The translations under genes and the position numbers were made by a program. DNA of 64,000 nt, taken from positions 62,001 through 126,000 of the forward strand of contig QAMW01000017.1 of the NCBI GenBank assembly GCA_003150235.1. Direction: 5' to 3'. The notes under the pieces are model-generated. The model was not told the origin of the DNA. It did not search any database and saw only the letters and a list, made by a program, of their open reading frames with translations. The stretch is from Bacteroidales bacterium (GTDB lineage Bacteria; Bacteroidota; Bacteroidia; Bacteroidales; Muribaculaceae). The number at the start of each line of letters is the position of its first letter. Position 1 is the stretch's first letter. This document shows, piece after piece, positions 36,801 through 43,094 of this stretch.

Positions 36801-38725
36801 TCGCGCCTCCGGTGAAAGGTGTCGCAGGCGCCGATATCCGTCTTGGCTGGAATGCAGAGGAAAAATCGATTACCGGCAACGGCAATGTATCGCTCGACGA
36901 CCTTTTCTATGGCGGAGAGCGTGTGGGCTCGTTCCTCTTTGATGTCGGGCTTACGACCGATGCATCGGGAGTGGTCAATGCCAGCACGTCGCTCATGGTC
37001 GACAGCATGAAGGTGATTACCGCTGTCGGGAAGCTCAACGACAGCACTGCCGTCAATCCGTTTATGCTCGATTTCTCGATGATACACTTCCCGCTGCGCA
37101 TAGTCAACCCGTTCCTGCCCCCCGGCATGGCGAGCCTGAGCGGTATGCTCAACGGCGAGATGGATGTCACCGGCACTCTCGCGTCGCCTACGTTCAACGG
37201 CTATCTTGACTTTGACTCGGCGGCGGTGATGGTCGACATGATAGGTACTGCGTTCAGCTTCTCTGAAAACAAGATACCGGTCGACAGCAATGTGGTGACT
37301 TTTGACAACTATACCATTTCCGCTAAAAATGAGAATCCGCTTTACATCAATGGTTTGGTCGATATGAAAAATCTCATGTCGCCAATGATTGACCTGTCGA
37401 TGAAGGCGCGTAATATGATGATTATCGACTCTAAGAAGAAAAAGAGCGTCGATGTCTACGGCAAGGCTTACATAGACCTTGACGGCTCGGTGAAAGGCAA
37501 TCTCGATTTCATGCGTGTCAACGCGCGTCTCGACCTGCTTGAAGGCAGTAATGTGACATATGTGGTCAATACCGTGACCGACGGGCTCAGCACTCTCGGG
37601 ACGACTGACGACGATATGGTGAGATTCGTGCAGTTTGCCGACACGGCTGCTGTCACTCTTGCCGATACGATTGCCAATTCAGGCATGGCGATGATGCTTG
37701 ACGCCCAACTGATAGTGTCGCAGGGCACAACCATTAACGTCGACATCTCCGCCAACGGTCAGGACAAGGCGCAGATTCAAGGCACGGCTAACCTTAACTT
37801 CTCTATGTCGCCATTCAGCGATATGCGTCTCACCGGGCGTTTCAACATCGACAACGGTTTCGTGCGCTACACGCCTCCGTTGATGTCGCAGAAGCTATTT
37901 AATTTCGAGAGCGGAAGTTATGTGGCGTTTAACGGCGACATGATGAACCCGATACTGAATCTCCATGCCCATGACACGATGAAGGCTAACGTCACCGAGA
38001 GCGGTCAGGACTCGCGTCTCGTCAACTTTATCGTGGCGCTGAATGTGACCGGTACGCTCAACAACATGGATGTGGGATTTGACTTGTCGACCAACGATGA
38101 CCTAACCGTGCAGAACGAGCTGGAGACCATGAGTCCCGAGCAGCGCGCCAACCAGGCGATGAACCTGCTGCTCTATAATGTGTACACCGGTCCCGGCACA
38201 AAAGCGTCGGCTAATCTCGGCGGCAACCCGCTCTTCTCGTTCCTTACCTCCAGATTGAACTCATGGGCGGCAAACACGATAAAGGGTGTCGACATCAGTT
38301 TCGGCATAGATCAGTATGACCGCACTGCCGACGGAGCCACTTCCACCACCACGAGCTACAGTTACCGCGTGAGCAAGTCGCTTTTCAACGACCGCTTCAA
38401 GATTGTCGTGGGCGGAAATTACTCGACCGATGCCAACATGGATGAGAATTTCTCCCAGAATCTTATCAACGACATATCGTTTGAATACATGCTTAACCGC
38501 AGCGGCTCGATGTATGTAAGGCTGTTCCGCCATGTCGGATATGAGAGCATCCTCGAAGGTGAGGTGATACAGACCGGTGTCGGATTTGTCTACCGCCGCA
38601 AGCTCGCTTCGCTCCGTGACATGTTCCGGTTCCGCCGTCGTCAGCCTTTTGATGACGAGGTGGCTGTGCCGGCAGTCAATAACACTTCAAATGACGAGAA
38701 AAAAGATGAAGGCAAGACTGAATGA
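33860..38725 (+). CDS. tamB: TamB-like translocation and assembly protein (DUF490)
   Basis: 1621 aa, in the size range of TamB/AsmA-like bridge proteins. One N-terminal membrane helix (MWILIVLLLIPALLYVPF, about 29-46), a very long beta-helical periplasmic body, and a C-terminal TamB domain from about 1280 (FSMSPFSDMRLTGRFNIDNG, then SYVAFNGDMMNPILNLHAHD, ending in an Asp/Glu/Lys tail). TamB proteins span the periplasm and help outer-membrane protein or lipid transfer with a TamA-type Omp85 partner. The partner gene overlaps the last 20 bp. The start is uncertain: a TAACTTTA box ends at the ATG at 33860, so a downstream start (for example GTG at 33929) is possible. Confidence 0.88.
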   Translation: MLYFLKELFIYVGHLIKNTFIRRVLKALMWILIVLLLIPALLYVPFVQDFVKDIALKEVSKSTGMTIEVDRFRLKWPLRLRLEGVTVVEAQGDTMLRAGDVALNVGMMQLLRLDIHADAELNDVRYQLGTPDSVMYLVADVKNFRLNPSNYDLKHQRINISKARLDGGDVTLLFNGTDTTATPVDTTASMPLVINAGLIELHDINYRMAMLPTIDSLGVNVPLARLRDGLVDMGKKRIHASSLSVDSISAAYLTPSLEWLKTHPVDSALVAHTDTVVTPSDEMWVITGDSVSLTAKEGLYAMRGAVPQPGLDMSYLQVRDVDIRVDSFYNKGVCIDVPLRWLAAKERCGVTLGASGRFSMDSVAMRAERFDITTLFSQFNFSAMMGMGDFASDPSLPLELKAIARVGLPDLEMIMPSMEPMLKNVPRYNDMKLEADINGTVSDLSVDLLSAALPGYMNVEMRGNVVEMMNPDRLGGRIDIEGRLNNVNFIKPTVLEAKLAKEINIPPIRLAGRVDMNRGAIKGNLDAYSGGGAVLLDAAWNGRVESYDMDVAMQEFPVASIMPGLGVGNVSATAAVKGRGYNPMSPRTSIDAQIDVTAVEYQKIVYSDIRAWAQLDSGKVDAGVMSMNHDANFDLTLTGALSADSYEAQFEGDVRNLDLMGLKMSPTMSKGSFAISGNGRMVPKQNIIDADVKVTDLMWDMPDMSLSTPQIDASLASNDSTMTVKLQNESLNTILVAGCPLDSFTTRLTSTMALLDRNIAAKRIDIDSIQKSLPPFVLELQSGRKSILSGLLEPSKASFNSLSLNMRNDSLMRMNGDAYGIAFGDTRIDTVKINAFQHGKYLVFRASMNNRPGTFDDFAHVTASGFIANENLSVFVNQSNIQNEIGFKLGVNLAAADSVITLRMTPLKPVIGYKTWSINPDNIISVNLLKKHIDANLNLTNGDSHLKIYTEHGGGEPEGQEDIIVNASGIQLADWLSLSPFAPPVKGVAGADIRLGWNAEEKSITGNGNVSLDDLFYGGERVGSFLFDVGLTTDASGVVNASTSLMVDSMKVITAVGKLNDSTAVNPFMLDFSMIHFPLRIVNPFLPPGMASLSGMLNGEMDVTGTLASPTFNGYLDFDSAAVMVDMIGTAFSFSENKIPVDSNVVTFDNYTISAKNENPLYINGLVDMKNLMSPMIDLSMKARNMMIIDSKKKKSVDVYGKAYIDLDGSVKGNLDFMRVNARLDLLEGSNVTYVVNTVTDGLSTLGTTDDDMVRFVQFADTAAVTLADTIANSGMAMMLDAQLIVSQGTTINVDISANGQDKAQIQGTANLNFSMSPFSDMRLTGRFNIDNGFVRYTPPLMSQKLFNFESGSYVAFNGDMMNPILNLHAHDTMKANVTESGQDSRLVNFIVALNVTGTLNNMDVGFDLSTNDDLTVQNELETMSPEQRANQAMNLLLYNVYTGPGTKASANLGGNPLFSFLTSRLNSWAANTIKGVDISFGIDQYDRTADGATSTTTSYSYRVSKSLFNDRFKIVVGGNYSTDANMDENFSQNLINDISFEYMLNRSGSMYVRLFRHVGYESILEGEVIQTGVGFVYRRKLASLRDMFRFRRRQPFDDEVAVPAVNNTSNDEKKDEGKTE

Positions 38726-41018
38726 TATTTTTTCCCGCTATGGCATCATGCCGTTGCTTGCCGCCATCATGCTAATGGCGGCTGTGACTTCATGCTCGAC
38801 GACAAGCCGTCTCGGCAAGGACGACATACTTTATACAGGCGTGAAAAAGGTTACGGTGACTCCTGCCGAGGGTGAGACGGTGCCGGAAGGGGTGAAAGAA
38901 AAAATCAATACGGCGGTTAAGGTCGACCCCAACGGATTGAAGGTCATGGGCATGAATCTGCAATGGATTCCCATAGGGTTGTGGACTTACAATCACATGA
39001 GTAACCCGGAAAAGGGGCTCAAGCACTGGCTTTATGAAAAGCTCGTGCAGGAGCCTGTGCTGATAAGCGATGTGCGCCCCCAGTTGCGCACAAAGATGAT
39101 CGAGAATGAATTGAGTAATTCGGGATATTTCCGCAACAGTGCATCGTATGAGCTTGTCTACAGTAAGAAAAATCCCAAGAAAGCAAAGATTTCCTACGAT
39201 ATACAGACCGGTCCGGCTTATCTTCTTGACTCGATTGAATATCTGCCTGATACATGTCATCTCTATCATAAGATTGACTCGATTGCGCGGTTCAACGAGT
39301 ATCTGCGCAAAGGGGAGCGTTACTCGACCGACTCGCTGAGCACCGCCCGCATACGTATCGCCAACTCCCTGCGTAATCTCGGCTACTACTTTTTCTTGCC
39401 GGAATATATCGAGTATCTTGCCGACAGCACCATCACGCGTGAGCGCATAGCATTGCGCCTGTCTATTGCGCGCAATGTGCCTAAGTTTGCCCTGCAGCGT
39501 TACCGCACGGGCGATGTGACGGTATATATCAACCGAAATCAGGGTGGAGGCACACCCGACACATTCCAGACGCGGCGCGCAACCGTGGTGCAGATGATGC
39601 CCTCCAAGCTGCGCACCGCCATAATCCCGGAATGTGTCACTTTCCGCAAGGACAAGTATTTCTCCGTTCGCGACATGAACCGTACACAGACCTATCTGTC
39701 GCGTCTCGGCATATTCAACTATATCAATATCCAGGCGATTCCCGACACGACGTCACGTGAGCCGGTGCTCGATGTGCTGGTCGAGTGTACGTTTGACGCG
39801 CCTTACGAGGCGAGTATCGAGGCAAATGTATCGTCGAAGTCCAACAGTTACCTCGGTCCCGGTCTTACCGTGGCGGTGACCAACCGCAATCTGTTTGGGG
39901 GCGGCGAGCAGCTGCGTGTGGCGCTTACCGGGTCCTACGAATGGCAGACGGGGCGCGACCGTAGTTCGGTGTTCAACAGCTATGAGGTAGGACTTAACGG
40001 GTCGCTTGCGTTCCCGCGTGTGCTTGCCCCGCGATTTATACGCCTGTCGCGGCGCAATCTCAACTGGACGCGGTTCTCGCTTAACGCCGACCTCCTTAAC
40101 CGTCCGCATTACTTCAACATGGCACAATTCAGCGCGTCGATGAACTACGACTGGCAGCTCAGGAAATATTTCACCTACACCTTCACGCCGCTGAAACTCA
40201 CCTATACCAAGATGATGCGCACCACCCATGAATTTGACTCCATAATCGGTGCCAATCCTGCCGTGGGGCTGAGTTTCCGCAACCAGTTCATCCCGCAGAT
40301 GTCGTGGTCTATGATTTATGACCGCCGCATCAACCGCAACAACCACATCAATATCCAGGCATCCATCCAGGAAGCGGGCAATATCTGCTGGGCGTTGTGG
40401 AGCGCCTGCGGGGTCAAGGGAGAGAAGAAACTTTTCGGTATGCCGTTCTCGCAATTTGTCAAGGGCACGGCGCAAGTGGTGTATTCGCGCCGCTTCCATT
40501 CCGAAAACTGGCTCGTCACGCGTATATTCGGGGGCATAGCCCATGCTTACGGCAATGCCTCGGAAGTGCCTTATAGCGAGCAGTTTTATATCGGCGGTGC
40601 CAACTCCGTGCGCGCGTTCACGGTGCGCAGCATCGGTCCGGGAAGCTACCACCCCGAAGGTTCCGGCTCAAACAATTTTGACGAAACCGGTACATTCAAG
40701 TTTGAGTTCAATGTAGAATACCGTTTCCGCATATACGGTCCGCTCCACGGTGCCGCGTTCCTCGACACCGGTAATGTGTGGCTGCTCAAAAACGACCCTT
40801 CGCGCCCCGGCGGCAAACTTGAAGGCAAGCGTTTCTTTAAGGATCTCGCCGTCGGTACCGGCGTCGGCTTGCGAGTCGACATAAGCATGCTTGTAATCCG
40901 TGGCGACCTCGGCATAGGCATCCACGCCCCCTACAATACCGGCAAGCGTGGCTATTACAACATGACCTCCTTCAAAAAATCCCTCGCCTTCCACCTCGCC
41001 ATCGGCTACCCGTTCTAA
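38706..41018 (+). CDS. tamL: TamL-like Omp85 outer membrane protein, lipidated TamA homologue
   Basis: 770 aa from ATG at 38706, inside the last codons of tamB (20-bp overlap). The signal peptide ends in a lipobox-like VTSC, so the protein is probably a lipoprotein, as known for Bacteroidetes TamL. POTRA-like repeats cover about 35-370 (GPAYLLDSIEYLPDTCHLYH, RNVPKFALQRYRTGDV). The Omp85 barrel follows, with GPGLTVAVTNRNLFGGGEQL and QFYIGGANSVRAFTVRSIGP, the VRGF-type motif here reading VRAF, and a final Phe (AIGYPF). It pairs with TamB. The overlap implies translational coupling. The trailing region is the start of a long repeat array. Confidence 0.88.
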   Translation: MKARLNDIFSRYGIMPLLAAIMLMAAVTSCSTTSRLGKDDILYTGVKKVTVTPAEGETVPEGVKEKINTAVKVDPNGLKVMGMNLQWIPIGLWTYNHMSNPEKGLKHWLYEKLVQEPVLISDVRPQLRTKMIENELSNSGYFRNSASYELVYSKKNPKKAKISYDIQTGPAYLLDSIEYLPDTCHLYHKIDSIARFNEYLRKGERYSTDSLSTARIRIANSLRNLGYYFFLPEYIEYLADSTITRERIALRLSIARNVPKFALQRYRTGDVTVYINRNQGGGTPDTFQTRRATVVQMMPSKLRTAIIPECVTFRKDKYFSVRDMNRTQTYLSRLGIFNYINIQAIPDTTSREPVLDVLVECTFDAPYEASIEANVSSKSNSYLGPGLTVAVTNRNLFGGGEQLRVALTGSYEWQTGRDRSSVFNSYEVGLNGSLAFPRVLAPRFIRLSRRNLNWTRFSLNADLLNRPHYFNMAQFSASMNYDWQLRKYFTYTFTPLKLTYTKMMRTTHEFDSIIGANPAVGLSFRNQFIPQMSWSMIYDRRINRNNHINIQASIQEAGNICWALWSACGVKGEKKLFGMPFSQFVKGTAQVVYSRRFHSENWLVTRIFGGIAHAYGNASEVPYSEQFYIGGANSVRAFTVRSIGPGSYHPEGSGSNNFDETGTFKFEFNVEYRFRIYGPLHGAAFLDTGNVWLLKNDPSRPGGKLEGKRFFKDLAVGTGVGLRVDISMLVIRGDLGIGIHAPYNTGKRGYYNMTSFKKSLAFHLAIGYPF

Positions 41019-41027
41019 AGAGTTGTC

Positions 41028-41100
41028 AGATTTCAGTTTTCAGTCGTCAGTTTTCAGTTGTCGGCGCGTAGCTGTAGGGGCGCCTGGAAGGGCGCCCGCC
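41028..41100 (+). repeat. Heptamer tract plus GC-rich unit
   Basis: TTGTCAG/TTTCAGT units (41028-41062) lead into GCGTAGCTGTAGGGGCGCCT at 41066 and its GGGCGCCCGCC partner. Confidence 0.7.
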
Positions 41101-41117
41101 TGGCAAGGAAGGTAGTG

Positions 41118-41327
41118 TTGCCCGAAGGGCATCATCTGAATTTAGCCGGGGTGTTGAGCGTAGCGAAACCCCCGGACGGCATTGCATTAGCTGATGTTTC
41201 CGTAGGAATCATCACGGAGCGGTTTTGATGATTCCCTGTCGGGAAACATTCCACTTTTGCTTGTTTTCCGTCGGTATCGCTATGCTCAACCGACGGCTAA
41301 ATTTGGATTTTTTCCCGCAGGGAAAAG
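41118..41327. repeat. Large inverted repeat element, copy 3
   Basis: Same plan as the copy at 20593: TTTAGCCGGGG...GTTGAGCGTAGCGA against TCGCTATGCTCAAC...GGCTAAATTT, with the central GATGTTTCCGTAGGAATCAT hairpin. The ends carry GCCCGAAGGGC and TTTCCCGCAGGGAAA stems, which differ from those of other copies, so outer stems are exchangeable. Confidence 0.8.
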
Positions 41328-41417
41328 GTTTTTGCCATATTGTAACGCGTAGCCGTAGGGGCGCCTGGAAGGGCGGCCGCGATGCGAGGGCTGGTGCGGT
41401 CGAGCTTCCCCTCAATG

Positions 41418-41688
41418 TCACTAACTTAAGGATTTTGCCCTGAAAGGGCAAGATGGGGGTAACCGCGGGTAGCCCCGAAGTGGGCACCCGTGGAAAGCGA
41501 TACCGCCACAACAACGCAACCCTGAAACGGGTTGCATAAATATATGCTAATCAAGCGGCTATGCAACCCGCTCCGGGTTGAACCAAGGAGAGAGGAGCTT
41601 GCGCCACGGGTATGCCTACGGCATTACCCGCGGATAACAGGATGAATCCCCCTTTCGGGGATTTATGGCTCTTCTGCTTAAGTTAGTG
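41418..41688 (+). repeat. Multi-hairpin 272-bp-family element, copy 2 (complete)
   Basis: 271 bp between TCACTAACTTAAG (41418) and CTTAAGTTAGTGA (41688). Internal stems are GCCCTGAAAGGGC, GCCCCGAAGTGGGC, CAACCCTGAAACGGGTTG, CAACCCGCTCCGGGTTG, GGTATGCCTACGGCATTACC and ATCCCCCTTTCGGGGAT. CCGCGGGTA near the left end can pair with TACCCGCGG near the right end, so the whole element can fold as one branched structure. A truncated GC-rich unit at 41346-41412 precedes it. Confidence 0.85.
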
Positions 41689-41727
41689 ACATCGCCTGGA
41701 GGGGTGCCTGAAACACATTGTCAGGTA

Positions 41728-42361
41728 ATTTTTCAGTAGGCAGTTGTCAGATTTCAGTCAGCCTTCAGCTTTCAGAGTCCTCTGAGTCATCCGAGTCATC
41801 CGATAGTGTATGGCTGTACCATGGTGCAGTCGCTCTCTATCGCCGGGATAATCTTCACTTAGCCGGGTCGGTTGAGCGAAGCGAAACCCCCGGAAATAGA
41901 TGCAAAGTCAGATGTTTCCGTAGGAATCATCTTGGTGCACGGTTGATGATTCCCTGTCGGGAAACGATAAGGGGGAGATCCCGCAGTCCGGGGGTATCGC
42001 TGCGCTCAACGCCCCGGCTAAGTTCGGATTTTTCCCTGCGGGAAAAGAGTTGTCAGAGGACAGTTGTCAGTTTTCAGTTTTTAGATTTCAGATGTCAGCG
42101 CGTAGCGGTAGGGGCGCCTGGAAGGGCACATGCATGGCAAGGGAGGTTATGTTGCCCGCAGGGCATCATCTGAATTTAGCCGGGGCGTTGAGCGAAGCGA
42201 AACCCCCGGAAATAGATGCAAAGTCAGATGTTTCCGTAGGAATCATCTTGGCGCACGGATGATGATTCCCTGTCGGGAAACGATATGGGGAGAGCCCGCA
42301 GTCCGGGGGTATCGCTGCGCTCAACCGCCCGGCTAAATTTGGATTTTCCCTGCGGGAAAAG
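41728..42361. repeat. Repeat mosaic: heptamers, inverted repeat copies 4 and 5, GC-rich unit
   Basis: Heptamer tracts at 41728-41775 and 42048-42096, inverted-repeat elements at 41840-42046 and 42152-42361, and a GC-rich unit at 42098-42130. The two inverted-repeat copies are almost identical in the centre (GATGTTTCCGTAGGAATCAT, then CTTGG or CTTGGCGCACGG), which suggests a recent local duplication of about 310 bp. Confidence 0.75.
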
Positions 42362-42378
42362 AGTCGACAGTTGTCAGA

Positions 42379-42629
42379 GCGTAGCTGTAGGGGCGCCTGG
42401 GAGGGCGCCCGCGATGCGAGGGTTGGTGCGGTCGAGCTTCCACTCGCCCCTACAACGGCGTGTGTAGAAATGTGCAAGGAGGTAAAGCGCGTAGCCGTAG
42501 GGGCGCCTGGGAGGGCGCCCGCGTTGCAAGGATGGGTGCGGGCGAGCTTCCACTCGCCCCTACAACGGCGTGTGTGGAAATGTGCAAGGAGGTGGAGCGC
42601 GTAGCTGTAGGGGCGCCTGGGAGGGCGAG
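42379..42629 (+). repeat. 110-bp tandem repeat, about 2.3 copies
   Basis: GCGTAGC starts at 42379, 42489 and 42599, exactly 110 bp apart. Each full unit runs through GGGCGCCTGGGAGGGCGCCC, GGGCGAGCTTCCACTCGCCC, TACAACGGCGTGTGT and GTGCAAGGAGGT. The third copy breaks off after about 30 bp and joins a partial inverted-repeat element (42638-42738). Confidence 0.85.
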
Positions 42630-42757
42630 TGTGGTTGTTGCCCGAAGGGCATCATCCATAAATAGCCGGTGGTTGAGCGTAGCGATACCACCGGAATGAT
42701 GGCGGCACATTTGAATGTTTCCCGACAGGGAATCATCTACCTCGCTACGGGATGTTG

Positions 42758-42940
42758 CTAAGCTATGATTTTGCCCTCAATGTAGGGATATCACTTTGCG
42801 ATGTAGGTTGGTAATCAGAGCATTAAGTAAACGTGCCAAAGGCACGTCCCTACATCTTTGCGGTTTTGCAACATCCCCGGCTACGCGATATTTTCACTGT
42901 ATGAAGGGGCTGCACCATGGTGCAGCGTTGCTGCCGGGTA
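42758..42940 (+). repeat. Degenerate repeat shared with 59950-60056, plus a CATGG palindrome remnant
   Basis: CTATGATTTTGCCCTC, GATATCACTTTGCGATG and AAACGTGCCAAAGGCACGTC recur in slightly different form at 59963-60054. GCACCATGGTGC at 42911 is the hairpin core of the 164-bp element. No gene is seen anywhere in 41019-43094. Confidence 0.6.
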
Positions 42941-43019
42941 AACTACAAAGGATTCTTGTCTCTTGGGTTCTGTGTCCATTTGTATCTCTGACTGCCGAAA
43001 TCTGAAATCGGTTGACTAC

Positions 43020-43050
43020 TTGACAAAACGAGAAAATATACATATATTTG
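43020..43050 (+). promoter_or_regulatory. Promoter of the LRR protein gene
   Basis: TTG at 43020-43022, a 20-bp spacer, TATATTTG at 43043-43050. The start codon is 45 bp downstream. Confidence 0.65.
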
Positions 43051-43094
43051 TGAAATAAACCTTTTTACTTGTTAAAAACTAACTTGCAATAGAA

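Noticed and set aside
39753..40652. 299-codon minus-strand frame inside tamL
   Set aside because: Antisense to the Omp85 barrel; His/Arg-rich composition without domains.
42379..42629. Possible CRISPR array
   Set aside because: Only two complete units, 110 bp each, with no unique spacers between conserved short repeats and no cas genes.
41028..42738. Possible integron attC or phage attachment array
   Set aside because: No integron integrase, no gene cassettes, and the repeats recur in every large gap of the window rather than beside one locus.
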